A stretch of 26,088 bases of DNA from JAENVT01 sp031424145 (GCA_031424145.1 JANPGV010000192.1:1-26088), one strand, 5' to 3'. Positions 8,537 through 16,527 are shown, numbered from the stretch's first letter. Notes: generated by a model not told the origin, from the letters alone. Made by a program: numbers and translations.

Positions 8537-8558
8537 AGCGCTCTGGTCGCAGAGCGCT
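8537..8558. repeat. Perfect hairpin AGCGCTCT-N6-AGAGCGCT in the divergent spacer
   Basis: Perfect 8-bp arms (8537-8544 and 8551-8558) with a 6-nt loop directly abut the first inverted repeat. It lies upstream of both genes, so a terminator role is unlikely. It is more plausibly a second operator, or an RNA hairpin in the 5' leader of the rightward gene. Confidence 0.5.
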
Positions 8559-8586
8559 ATTTCTTGCAGTTTGAACTGGGGTTTTC

Positions 8587-11034
8587 ATGGTCACTCTTCC
8601 GGCCCACGCCGACGTCGTCATCGTCGGTGGCGGCATCGTCGGGTGCAGCGTCGCGTACCACCTCGCCAAACGCGGTTGCACCGATGTTGTGCTGCTGGAG
8701 CGGCGGCAGTTGACGTGCGGCACCACGTGGCACGCTGCCGGTCTGGTTGGTCAACTCCGGGCCACACGCAACCTGACGAAGCTTGCGCAGTACACGACCG
8801 AGTTGTTCGCGACCTTGGAGGCGGAGACCGAGCAGGCAACAGGATTCGTGCAGCGCGGATCTCTTGCCGTCGCCACCAATGAGGAACGGTTCGAAGAGCT
8901 CAAGCGCGGCGCGTCGATGGCCCGGGTCTTCGGCCTGGATGTCGAAGTGATCACCAGAGCTGACATCCACGACCTCATTCCGCTCGCGTACGTCGATGAT
9001 CTCGTCGGCGGAGTGTTGCTACCGAACGATGGTCAGACGAACCCCATCGACACGACCCAGGCACTTGCCAAGGGTGCGCGCAGCCGGGGCGTGAAGATCA
9101 TCGAGAACGTCAAGGTCGACAGGATCGTCGTGGAGGGCGGGCGAGCCATCGGGGTCGCCACCGATGCAGGTGATATCTGCGCAGATGCCGTCGTCAACTG
9201 CGCTGGAATGTGGGCGCGCGAGCTCGGCGACGCTGCCGGCGCGGTGGTCCCGCTTCACGCCGCTGAGCACTTCTACATCGTCACCGAGCACGTCGACGCG
9301 CTGTCACCGACGATGCCCGTGCTTCGAGATCCGGACGGCTGCGGGTACTTCAAAGAGGATGCCGGCAACCTCCTCGTCGGCTGGTTCGAGCCGGTCGCCA
9401 AACCATGGGGCATGGGCTCGATCCCCGAATCGTTCTGCTTCGACTCGCTGCCGGCTGATTTCGAGCACATCGAGCCACTCGTCGCCGCTGCAGTGCATCG
9501 CATGCCGCTCCTCGCCGAGACCGGCATCCGACTGTTCTTCAACGGTCCCGAGTCCTTCACCCCCGACGACCGCTATCTCCTCGGCGAATCGCCCGACGTC
9601 CGAGGGATGTTCGTTGCGGCCGGCTTCAACTCGATCGGGATCCAATCCGCCGGCGGTGCGGGCAAGGTCCTGGCCGATTGGATCGTCGATGGGCACCCAC
9701 CGATGGATCTCTGGGACGTGGATGTTCGGCGCGTCATGCCGTTCCAGAGGAACCGTACGTACCTGCACGATCGCACGGTCGAATCACTCGGGCTGCTGTA
9801 CGCGATGCATTGGCCGTACCGGCAGCCGGAGACCGCGCGTGGGGTTCGGCGATCACCGGTCCACGATCGACTCGCTGCGCGAGGCGCGTGCTTCGGCGAG
9901 ACCGCGGGCTGGGAACGTGCCAACTGGTTCGCCCCCGAAGGCACGAGCCCCGCTTACGAATACAGCTACGGACGACAGAACTGGTTCGACTACTCGGCGG
10001 AAGAGCATCATGCCGTGCGCACCGACATCGGATTGTTCGACCAGACATCGTTCGCCAAGTTCCGGCTCGAGGGTCCCGACGCGGAACGCGTCCTCAACCA
10101 GATCTGCGCAAACGACGTGGCCGTCCCCGTCGGCAAGATCGTCTACACGCAATGGCTCAACGACAACGGTGGCATCGAAGCCGACCTCACCGTCACGCGC
10201 ACGGCCGACGATCGATTCATGATCGTGACGGCAGCCGCCACGCAGGTGCGCGACTTCCATTGGTTGAAGGACCACATCGGCGAAGACGACCGGGCGTTGG
10301 CCGTCGACGTCACCTCCGGGTCAGCGGTGTTCAGCGTGATGGGTCCCAACTCGCGGACTTTCCTGCAGGCGCTCACGTCCTCCGATCTGTCCAACGAAGC
10401 GTTCCCCTTCGGTACATCGCAGGAGATCGATCTCGGATACGCCCGCGTTCGCGCCGGCCGCGTCACGTACGTCGGCGAGCTCGGCTGGGAGATCTATGTG
10501 CCCGCCGAGTTCGCGGCCGGCGTCTTCGACGTGCTCACAAACGGCGACTCCGATCGATCGCCGCAACTCGCCGGCTACCACGCCCTGAACTCACTTCGGA
10601 TGGAAAAGGGCTACCGGCACTGGGGCCACGACATCACGCCCGACGACACCCCGCTCGAAGCGGGCCTGGGCTTTGCAGTCGCGTGGAACAAGCCCGACGG
10701 CTTCATCGGCAAGGACGCCCTCGTTCGTCGGCGCGAAGCCGGAGTCTCCCGGCGCCTCGTGCAACTCGCGCTCGAGGACTCAGACATGCTGCTGTATCAC
10801 AACGAGCCGATCTGGCGCGACGGCGCGCTCGTCGGCGAAACCAGCTCGGGGATGTGGGGCCACACGCTGCAACGGTCGCTGGCGTTGGGGTATCTCGCCA
10901 ACCCCAACGGAATCGCCGACGCCGCGTACATCGACTCCGGCACCTACGAGATCGAGGTGGCCGGCCAACGGCTTCCGGCGCGGGTCTCGCTACAGCCCTT
11001 CTACGACCCGAAGAGCCTTCGAGTGAAGGCCTGA
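8587..11034 (+). CDS. FAD-dependent oxidoreductase fused to GcvT-like domain (dimethylglycine/sarcosine dehydrogenase-like), paralogue of 6085-8508
   Basis: A protein of 815 aa with the same order of domains as its divergent neighbour. Rossmann motif DVVIVGGGIVGCSVAYHLAK (residues 9-28); CGTTWHAAGL with His49 at the covalent-flavin position; a second substrate/FAD segment (VVNCAGMWARELG; GFNSIGIQSAGGAGKVLADW); then a GcvT domain (LFDQTSFAKFRLEGPDAERV; VTYVGELGWEIYVPAEF; LRMEKGYRHWGHDITPDDTP). It probably demethylates an N-methyl amine or amino acid and passes the one-carbon unit to folate. The two copies are clearly homologous but differ throughout, so they may act on successive or different methylated substrates. 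The SD is weak (CTGGGG before the ATG). It is followed after 5 bp by an XRE-cupin regulator in the same operon. Confidence 0.91.
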   Translation: MVTLPAHADVVIVGGGIVGCSVAYHLAKRGCTDVVLLERRQLTCGTTWHAAGLVGQLRATRNLTKLAQYTTELFATLEAETEQATGFVQRGSLAVATNEERFEELKRGASMARVFGLDVEVITRADIHDLIPLAYVDDLVGGVLLPNDGQTNPIDTTQALAKGARSRGVKIIENVKVDRIVVEGGRAIGVATDAGDICADAVVNCAGMWARELGDAAGAVVPLHAAEHFYIVTEHVDALSPTMPVLRDPDGCGYFKEDAGNLLVGWFEPVAKPWGMGSIPESFCFDSLPADFEHIEPLVAAAVHRMPLLAETGIRLFFNGPESFTPDDRYLLGESPDVRGMFVAAGFNSIGIQSAGGAGKVLADWIVDGHPPMDLWDVDVRRVMPFQRNRTYLHDRTVESLGLLYAMHWPYRQPETARGVRRSPVHDRLAARGACFGETAGWERANWFAPEGTSPAYEYSYGRQNWFDYSAEEHHAVRTDIGLFDQTSFAKFRLEGPDAERVLNQICANDVAVPVGKIVYTQWLNDNGGIEADLTVTRTADDRFMIVTAAATQVRDFHWLKDHIGEDDRALAVDVTSGSAVFSVMGPNSRTFLQALTSSDLSNEAFPFGTSQEIDLGYARVRAGRVTYVGELGWEIYVPAEFAAGVFDVLTNGDSDRSPQLAGYHALNSLRMEKGYRHWGHDITPDDTPLEAGLGFAVAWNKPDGFIGKDALVRRREAGVSRRLVQLALEDSDMLLYHNEPIWRDGALVGETSSGMWGHTLQRSLALGYLANPNGIADAAYIDSGTYEIEVAGQRLPARVSLQPFYDPKSLRVKA

Positions 11035-11039
11035 TCGCG

Positions 11040-11660
11040 ATGGCGTTCCGACCCCTGCACACGGCGAGCGAACTCCACGAACCGGCCGCGGGAACAGACT
11101 TCGATCCGTCTGCTGAGATCGGCGAAGAGATCCGCGGTCTCCGTAAGGCGCACGGGCTGACCCTCAAACAGCTCGCCGCCGGCGCGGGAATCTCGGTCGG
11201 CTATCTCAGCGAGATCGAGCGGAATCTCACGCGACTTCCGATCGGTGTGCTCAAGGCGATCTGCGACGTCTTCGGAATCCACATGAACTGGTTCTTCCGC
11301 GCCGGAAAGCTCGGCCCGGCAGAGGAGCGCGACATCGTCGTGCGGGCAGCCAACCGACCCCGCCTGTCTTTCACCGGACTCGGCATCACCGAGGAGCTTC
11401 TTTCGCCGAACCTCACCGGTCCCCTCGAAATGCTGATCAGCACCATCGCACCCGGCGCCGATAGCGACAACTACTCGCATGACGGGGCCGAGGCCGGTGT
11501 GGTCCTCAGCGGAACGCTCGAGCTGTGGATCGACGACGTCCATCTCCACCTCGATGCCGGCGACAGCTTCGCCTTCACCAGCACCCGGCAGCATCGCTGC
11601 GCCAACGCCACTGACACTCCGACCAAAGTTCTCTGGGTCATCACGCCGCCGCATTACTGA
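11040..11660 (+). CDS. XRE-family regulator with C-terminal cupin sensor
   Basis: A protein of 206 aa. The start ATG at 11040-11042 lies 5 bp after the preceding stop, with a GTGAAGG-like SD inside the end of that gene, so the two are one operon. The HTH (EIGEEIRGLRKAHGLTLKQL, then AGISVGYLSEIERN) covers about residues 27-85. The C-terminal cupin (SHDGAEAGVVLSGTLELWID, DAGDSFAFTSTRQHRCANAT, VLWVITPP) covers about 120-203. XRE-cupin proteins commonly repress catabolic operons and sense a substrate in the cupin barrel (PuuR for putrescine is the known example). Position makes it the likely regulator of the two FAD/GcvT genes through the inverted repeats at 8510-8558. The ligand is probably the methylated amine degraded by the operon; this is inference. 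Confidence 0.9.
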   Translation: MAFRPLHTASELHEPAAGTDFDPSAEIGEEIRGLRKAHGLTLKQLAAGAGISVGYLSEIERNLTRLPIGVLKAICDVFGIHMNWFFRAGKLGPAEERDIVVRAANRPRLSFTGLGITEELLSPNLTGPLEMLISTIAPGADSDNYSHDGAEAGVVLSGTLELWIDDVHLHLDAGDSFAFTSTRQHRCANATDTPTKVLWVITPPHY

Positions 11661-11758
11661 ACAGACGCACAGGATGAGCGCACGAGGGACGCTCGCCACT
11701 CGAATAGCCTCGTGCAAGTGTCCCCCGAATCGTCACCGCTCGAACGACTGCTCGGCCT

Positions 11759-11782
11759 GACCGGCCGGGGTCCGGCCTGGTC
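11759..11782 (+). terminator. Candidate hairpin terminator after the FAD/GcvT-XRE operon
   Basis: GACCGGCC (11759-11766), 7-nt loop, then GGCC-T-GGTC (11774-11782): an 8-bp GC-rich stem with one bulged T. No T-run follows, as is common for actinobacterial terminators. It lies 98 bp after the XRE-cupin stop and before the promoter of the next gene. Confidence 0.4.
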
Positions 11783-11788
11783 GCCTCG

Positions 11789-11816
11789 CTGACGCGCAAC
11801 CGATCTGCGCAATGAT
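11789..11816 (+). promoter_or_regulatory. Candidate promoter of the second MDMPI-like gene (leaderless)
   Basis: CTGACG (11789-11794), 16-nt spacer, AATGAT (11811-11816), then exactly 6 nt to the ATG at 11823. There is no SD before that ATG, so transcription probably begins at the start codon. Confidence 0.4.
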
Positions 11817-11822
11817 CCACCC

Positions 11823-12578
11823 ATGAACGAAGTACAACACGCACTGGAGACATCAGCCGCACACCTGCGCGGCCTCGTCGAGAACCTCGACACCGTGCAA
11901 TTGACGACGCGGGCGTACCCGACGAAGTGGACGATTGCCGACGTGATGTCGCACATCGGTTCCGGCGCCGTGATCATGCGACGTTCGATGGAAGCGGCCG
12001 TCGATCACACCACAGTTCCTGATGGCTTCAACCAATCGGTCTGGGACGAGTGGAACGCGAAGGATCCGCAGGCCAAGGCGGTCGATTCGCTGGGCGCAGA
12101 TCGGCAGCTCCTCGATCGGATTGCCGCACTGACCGATGAACAACGCAATGAGTTCCACGTGAACCTCGGTCCGATGTCGCTCGACTTCTCCCGGTACATC
12201 GGCCTGCGCCTCAACGAGCACACGCTGCACACGTGGGACATCGAGGTCGTCTTCGATCCGAGCGCGACGTTGCAAGATCAAGCGACCGCAGTGGTCATCG
12301 ACAACCTCGAGGTGATCGGTCGATTCGGGGGTAAACCCGACGGCCTCGAGCGCAAGGTCATCGTCAAGACGACAGCCCCCGAGCGCGCCTACCGCATCAC
12401 CACCACCAGCGACAGCGTCTCTCTCGAACCAACGAGTTCGGCGGAAGCGCCAGATGCCGAGATGCCGGCGGAGGCGTTCATCCGGCTCGTCTACGGACGG
12501 CTCGACCCGGAGCACGCTCCGGATGGCACCGAGAGCGCCACGGTGGAGTCGCTGCGAAGCGTCTTCCGCGGGATCTGA
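11823..12578 (+). CDS. MDMPI/DinB-like mycothiol-dependent family protein
   Basis: A protein of 251 aa, the same size and class as the protein at 3189-3944. An N-terminal helical bundle has PTKWTIADVMSHIGSGA (His44) and RLNEHTLHTWDIEV (Glu132, His136, Asp139), which match the His/Glu/His metal site of maleylpyruvate isomerase. A C-terminal MDMPI_C/SCP2-like half follows (ERKVIVKTTAPERAYRITTT; MPAEAFIRLVYGRLDPEHA). It probably uses mycothiol as cofactor; the substrate is unknown. Its stop codon directly abuts the stop of the convergent MFS gene with no base between. The gene appears to be monocistronic with a leaderless start. Confidence 0.85.
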   Translation: MNEVQHALETSAAHLRGLVENLDTVQLTTRAYPTKWTIADVMSHIGSGAVIMRRSMEAAVDHTTVPDGFNQSVWDEWNAKDPQAKAVDSLGADRQLLDRIAALTDEQRNEFHVNLGPMSLDFSRYIGLRLNEHTLHTWDIEVVFDPSATLQDQATAVVIDNLEVIGRFGGKPDGLERKVIVKTTAPERAYRITTTSDSVSLEPTSSAEAPDAEMPAEAFIRLVYGRLDPEHAPDGTESATVESLRSVFRGI

Positions 12579-14228
12579 TCAGCTCACCTCGTCGAGCTCG
12601 ATGTTGAGTTCCATCGTTCGAATCACGCCCCAGGCGGCCTGGCGCGATGAGTCGGATCCGGTCACGGCGATCAGAAACGGCACACGCTGAATGGCCAGCA
12701 AGGATCCCGGGCAGTTGGCTGTGACAGTCGCCGTTCGGCAGACATTGGCGAGCAGCGCGACCTCACCGAAGCTGGCTCCTCGCTCGGCCGTCTTGACGCA
12801 CCTGCCGGCAATGGTGACCTCGAACGATCCATCGACGACCGCATAGAACGCATCACCCTCCTCTCCTTCGGTCACCACGGCTTGACCTGCGGTTACAGAC
12901 ACCTCCTCCGCGGCGCGTGCCACTGCCTCCAATGCGATTGGGGGAAGCGGCGCGAACGCCGGGATGCGCCGCAGCAGCGAGATCGCAACGATCGGGATGT
13001 CAGCGCTGTCGTCGGCGACCCGCAGCGAACGCCAGGTCAGCAGAAGCAGGATCGTGAAGAAGATCCCGAGGCCGGTCAACGCGGCATCGACTCCCCCGGC
13101 GGCGATCAGCAGTTGGCTCATGATCGAACCGAGCACCATCCCGATACCCGCGAACAACTCGATTGCCCCGAAGACTGCCGCAAGCGAGTCGGGAGGCGTG
13201 GCCCGTTGCAGCAGCATGCGACTGGTCAGGTCGAGGAGGGATCTGCTGAAGCCGACAACCGCCAGCAGGACCAGCGCACTTGCCAACGTCGGCGCGAGTG
13301 CAAGACCGAACGAGACGATCCCGACACACGCGAGGGCGCCCACCAACAGCGGCGCGAGACGTTGGCGCTTGACGAGCACCGCCGAGGCGATCGCGCTGAG
13401 CAGTGCACCAACACCAATAGCGGTGGCCAGCAGCCCCGGCCCGGAGTCGCCCAGATCCAGCGCCTCATTGGCGAGGACCACCACGATGAGATCGAGCGAA
13501 CCGATGAGCAGGTATTGACCGCCGGCAACGGCGAGGACACCACTTGCCCCTGGGCGTTCCCGCAATCGCCTGACGCTGCGGGTCAGCAACCTCACAGCAC
13601 CCACATATTCTCCTTCGTCGAGGATGGGAGCCGGCTCACCGCGTCCTTGACCGAACGACATCACGGTGCTGACGAATACGAACGCGGCACAACCCGCCAG
13701 CGCCAACGCCGGACCCTCGGCAGCCAGCAGGGCCGTCGCCAAGATCGAGCCGCCGAGCATGCTGATGCTCTCGCAAGAACCCATCCACAAGTTGGCGACG
13801 GTCAATTCGCGGGCCGACCGGACCATGGCCGGAAGCAGCACCGCGCACGCCGGGCCCAGGAAGGTGTAAGCCGCCGCTGCGACAACACAGAAACCAATCA
13901 CCACGGCCACCGGGCCCTCGGCGAAGGCGGCGGCCGCCGCAGCGCCCAACGAGATCGTCTGCAGGGCGTATGCCGCGAATCGCACACGCGATGGTCGCTG
14001 GCGATGTGCAGCCGCGGCCGCCGCAGGCGCGGCGATCGCCGTTGGTACCAGTAGCGCAACGGAGCTGAGCCCCGCAGCTCGAGAGCCCCCGTGGTCGAAC
14101 GCATAGACCAGTGCACCGACGAAGAACGCCCACTCGGCCACGGTGGCCAAGAGGTGAGCGACCGTGAACCGAACGAGGAGGGGGTTTCCGAGCGCTGATT
14201 GGGTCGAATGACGAACGTGGGCTTTCAT
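12579..14228 (-). CDS. MFS-type transporter fused to a C-terminal cyclic-nucleotide-binding domain
   Basis: A protein of 549 aa. Residues 1-405 contain about 10-12 hydrophobic segments arranged as an MFS permease. The C-terminal domain (about 418-540) is a Crp-like cyclic-nucleotide fold: LLRRIPAFAPLPP, VVTEGEEGDAFYAVVDGSFE, then the phosphate-binding cassette FGEVALLANVCRTATV with Glu489 and Arg498, the residues that hold the cyclic phosphate in cAMP-binding members. MFS-cNMP fusions occur in actinobacteria but their cargo is unknown. The key residues are kept, so transport or complex activity may be gated by cAMP or cGMP. An SD (GGAGGG) lies 4 nt before the ATG. It is divergent from the lipoprotein gene at 14284 (55-bp spacer). 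Confidence 0.88.
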   Translation of the reverse strand: MKAHVRHSTQSALGNPLLVRFTVAHLLATVAEWAFFVGALVYAFDHGGSRAAGLSSVALLVPTAIAAPAAAAAAHRQRPSRVRFAAYALQTISLGAAAAAAFAEGPVAVVIGFCVVAAAAYTFLGPACAVLLPAMVRSARELTVANLWMGSCESISMLGGSILATALLAAEGPALALAGCAAFVFVSTVMSFGQGRGEPAPILDEGEYVGAVRLLTRSVRRLRERPGASGVLAVAGGQYLLIGSLDLIVVVLANEALDLGDSGPGLLATAIGVGALLSAIASAVLVKRQRLAPLLVGALACVGIVSFGLALAPTLASALVLLAVVGFSRSLLDLTSRMLLQRATPPDSLAAVFGAIELFAGIGMVLGSIMSQLLIAAGGVDAALTGLGIFFTILLLLTWRSLRVADDSADIPIVAISLLRRIPAFAPLPPIALEAVARAAEEVSVTAGQAVVTEGEEGDAFYAVVDGSFEVTIAGRCVKTAERGASFGEVALLANVCRTATVTANCPGSLLAIQRVPFLIAVTGSDSSRQAAWGVIRTMELNIELDEVS

Positions 14229-14283
14229 CGAGCCCTCCGCGTTCGCTCGGCCATCACGCTGTGACGCTAATTGAAGGATCTAA

Positions 14284-14706
14284 ATGAACGTTCCACGCAG
14301 CGAGCTCGTATTCACCTGTATCAAACCTCATCGCGCTGCGTTCCTGGTGCCCACTGTTGCGTCCGCTCTCCTGCCGACGTTGCTGGCTGCCTGCGGTAGC
14401 AGTGGTTCGTCGGACGCAACCGCTGTTCCTACGGTGAACACCGCTGCCGACGGGACCGCAAACGAAGTGGTGGTGACCGGTTACAAGTTCCCGTCGATCT
14501 CATCGGCGCCAGGTGCCCCGCTGACACTCGTCGACCGCGATGACGAACCGCACACCGTCACCGCTGATGACGGCTCGTTCAGGGCGGGACCGTTCAATCC
14601 CAAGGCGCCCGCAACCCTCGTCGCTCCGACCAAACCTGGCACCTATCCGTTCCATTGCGAGATCCACCCAACCATGCACGGCGTGCTCGTCGTGCACCAG
14701 CCCTAG
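14284..14706 (+). CDS. Cupredoxin-domain lipoprotein
   Basis: A protein of 140 aa. A long N-region and hydrophobic stretch end in a lipobox (LLAAC, Cys37), so the protein should be anchored outside the cytoplasmic membrane. After a Ser/Thr/Ala-rich linker comes a small cupredoxin fold with the full set of type-1 copper ligands: His90 in DEPHTV, then Cys125, His128 and Met131 in YPFHCEIHPTMHG. It is likely a blue copper electron carrier. SD GAAGGAT lies 7 nt before the ATG. Next gene: a second lipoprotein 9 bp downstream whose SD overlaps this stop, then an ECF sigma/anti-sigma pair. It may therefore belong to that sigma factor's regulon. Confidence 0.88.
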   Translation: MNVPRSELVFTCIKPHRAAFLVPTVASALLPTLLAACGSSGSSDATAVPTVNTAADGTANEVVVTGYKFPSISSAPGAPLTLVDRDDEPHTVTADDGSFRAGPFNPKAPATLVAPTKPGTYPFHCEIHPTMHGVLVVHQP

Positions 14707-14715
14707 GAGAATGAC

Positions 14716-15198
14716 ATGTCCACTACCCGTTCCACCATCGTCGGCATCGCCGCGCTGAGCGCCTTGCTGCTCGGCGCCTGCGGCAGCGACAAGAAGACGA
14801 CGTCCACGCCAACCGCCGTCACCACTGCAGCCGGCGCCTCCGGGACTGCCGCACCAGGGGCAGCCGTCACTGGCAGCCTCGATGCCGCGGATCAGACCGG
14901 CGACGGCAGTTCAATCACGGTTAAGTCTGTCAACATCACCGGAAGTGCCGGCTTCATTGCAATTCACGCCGACGCCAGCGGACAGCCCGGCCCTGTCGTC
15001 GGTCATGTGGCGATTCCGGAGGGTGACAGCAGCGACGTGGTCGTTACGCTCGATGCCAAGTCACCCACGGGTGCCTATTGGCCGATGTTGCACGTCGACG
15101 CCGGCACACCCGGGACATACGAGTTCCCCGGCCCTGATGGCCCCGTCAAGTCCGGCGCAGACATCGTGATGAAGAAGATCACGTTGACGGTTTCCTGA
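14716..15198 (+). CDS. DUF7282-like lipoprotein
   Basis: A protein of 160 aa. Signal peptide with lipobox LLGAC (Cys22), then a low-complexity Ala/Thr/Gly linker to about residue 60. The folded domain starts QTGDGSSITVKSVNITGSAG and ends GTYEFPGPDGPVKSGADIVM. The pattern of a repeated beta domain with GPVVGHVAIPEGD and PMLHVDAGTPGTYEFP resembles DUF7282, an extracellular beta-sandwich domain of unknown function first noted in archaea and actinobacteria. SD AGGAGA (14705-14710) overlaps the previous stop, so it is co-translated with the cupredoxin. A partner role in copper or redox work at the cell surface is only inference. Confidence 0.8.
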   Translation: MSTTRSTIVGIAALSALLLGACGSDKKTTSTPTAVTTAAGASGTAAPGAAVTGSLDAADQTGDGSSITVKSVNITGSAGFIAIHADASGQPGPVVGHVAIPEGDSSDVVVTLDAKSPTGAYWPMLHVDAGTPGTYEFPGPDGPVKSGADIVMKKITLTVS

Positions 15199-15254
15199 CC
15201 GGCCCGTTCCGACCTGGCTTAGGGTCCAAGTGTGATCTTCCCGCGGTTCGCCCG

Positions 15255-15800
15255 ATGAGCGCCAGGACACGCCTGGCGCTCGTCCGTCCGAGCTTCGCCG
15301 ACGGTGACGCGATGCGCACTGCCGTCACTGCGTTCTCCGGCGAGATGTTCGGGTTCGCGCTGCGCGCCCTGGGTGACCGCGGGCAAGCTGAGGATGCGGT
15401 ACAGGAGACCTTCGTTCGAGCGTGGCGGGCCATGAGACGCTTCGATCCGGCCCTCGGTTCACAACGGACATGGCTGTTCGCGATCCTGCGCAACGTGCTC
15501 ATCGACGCATCCCGCAAACGGACAGCGCGACCGGTGATCATCGATGGCACTCCGGCGATCGATGCGGCGATCGAAGATCAGATCGACGGTCTGTTGCGGT
15601 CGTGGGTGATCGAAGAAGCGCTGAACCGGCTGACCGCGGAGCACCGTTACGCGGTGGTCCAGGTTTCCTATCAAGGGCGCGCCGCAGTCGATCTGGCCCT
15701 CGAACTCGGAGTACCTGAGTCCACCGTTCGCACGCGGTTGTTCTACGGTCTCAAGGCTCTGAGGCTGGCCCTCGACGAGTTGGGGTGGAACGATGCCTGA
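15255..15800 (+). CDS. ECF RNA polymerase sigma factor (SigK-like)
   Basis: A protein of 181 aa. Region 2 is clear (GEMFGFALRALGDRGQAEDA, then VQETFVRAWRAMRRFDP and RTWLFAILRNVLIDASRKR), and region 4 follows (LNRLTAEHRYAVVQVSYQGR, then DLALELGVPESTVRTRLFYG). There is no extra C-terminal domain. The start at 15255 lacks a strong SD; an internal ATG at 15312 is possible but would trim the first helix. The next gene overlaps by 8 bp and encodes the apparent anti-sigma factor, the normal arrangement for a membrane-controlled ECF switch. The two upstream lipoproteins, both surface-exposed, are plausible targets. Confidence 0.9.
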   Translation: MSARTRLALVRPSFADGDAMRTAVTAFSGEMFGFALRALGDRGQAEDAVQETFVRAWRAMRRFDPALGSQRTWLFAILRNVLIDASRKRTARPVIIDGTPAIDAAIEDQIDGLLRSWVIEEALNRLTAEHRYAVVQVSYQGRAAVDLALELGVPESTVRTRLFYGLKALRLALDELGWNDA

Positions 15801-16443
15801 GAACTGCGGATACTGGCACGGCGTCATCGCCGAACGGGCACTCCACGAGGTCGACACCGAGACCGAGCGAGGTGTGTCCGAACACCTCTACGACTGCGTC
15901 GAAGCGCGAGCGCTCGTCGATGAATTCGCCGCCACAGCAGCAGCGCTCTCCCACGCCCGCCCTGATCGGGTTGAATCCACGTCCGCGCCAGCGCCCTCGC
16001 CCGAGCGGCTGTACGGCCAGATCGCTGGCCGGCTCGCCGCGAATAGGACCCGACGTCGTCGACGCCTCTGGTTGATCGGCGCGGCGGCCGCCGCCGTGCT
16101 GATGGGAGTGTTCGTTGCAGCGGCGGTCACCTCGTCGCCGACGAGGACCGGATCGCCACAGGTTGCCCTCGCCACTGACACCGTCGACGGTGCCGTCACG
16201 TTCGTGAACCGATCGTGGGGTACCGAGATCCATCTCCGGGCCACAGGTTTCACCCCGGGTCAGCAGTACAACGTGTGGATGGAACGTGCCGATGGTTCGC
16301 GCGTCGCCGCGGGCACGTTCACCGGGATAACCGGGCCACGCGTCAGCGTCACATTGGCGAGCGCCCTCGCCCAGTCACACGCCGTCGCCATCGGCATCTC
16401 CCAGCCCGACGGAAAACTGATCGTTCGCGCCCCGCTGACCTGA
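15793..16443 (+). CDS. Anti-sigma factor (RskA-like), single-pass membrane protein
   Basis: A protein of 216 aa. The N-terminal anti-sigma domain looks like a zinc-associated (ZAS) fold: Cys5, His31 and Cys35 in SEHLYDC are present, but the second cysteine of H-x3-C-x2-C is Ala38. One transmembrane helix (WLIGAAAAAVLMGVFVAAAV, about 91-112) follows an Arg-rich stretch. The outer C-terminal part (VTFVNRSWGTEIHLRATGFT; YNVWMERADGSRVAAGTFTG; VAIGISQPDGKLIV) matches the beta domain of RskA-type anti-sigma-K factors. It should hold the ECF sigma factor at the membrane until an external signal triggers release. The gene overlaps the sigma gene by 8 bp. Confidence 0.86.
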   Translation: MPENCGYWHGVIAERALHEVDTETERGVSEHLYDCVEARALVDEFAATAAALSHARPDRVESTSAPAPSPERLYGQIAGRLAANRTRRRRRLWLIGAAAAAVLMGVFVAAAVTSSPTRTGSPQVALATDTVDGAVTFVNRSWGTEIHLRATGFTPGQQYNVWMERADGSRVAAGTFTGITGPRVSVTLASALAQSHAVAIGISQPDGKLIVRAPLT

Positions 16444-16456
16444 TGTGATCTGACCT

Positions 16457-16482
16457 CTGTTCAGACATTTATGTCCGGACAG
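16457..16482 (+). terminator. Hairpin after the anti-sigma gene (terminator or operator)
   Basis: CTGTTCAGACA (16457-16467), loop TTTA, TGTCCGGACAG (16472-16482). As RNA the stem has nine Watson-Crick pairs, one G-U pair and one mismatch out of 11. It begins 13 nt after the anti-sigma stop and 45 nt before the next gene. No T-run follows. Its right arm contains the perfect palindrome TGTCCGGACA, so an operator for the acyltransferase gene is a second possibility. Confidence 0.45.
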
Positions 16483-16527
16483 CTAGCTAGTCAACGCGCT
16501 ACTCAAATGCTGGGATACTTGTAGCTG

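Noticed and set aside
9678..11039. Long frame running into the XRE-cupin protein
   Set aside because: Out-of-frame shadow of the FAD/GcvT gene. The XRE protein clearly begins at 11040 with its own Met and HTH.
11674..11760. Possible 28-codon peptide gene after the XRE-cupin gene
   Set aside because: No SD, no typical promoter, and it runs into the candidate terminator; too short to support.
12882..14054. Rightward open frame of 390 codons
   Set aside because: It is entirely antisense to the MFS-cNMP gene. Its composition (Arg/Gln/Asp-rich) is what the mirror of a hydrophobic GC-rich gene gives.
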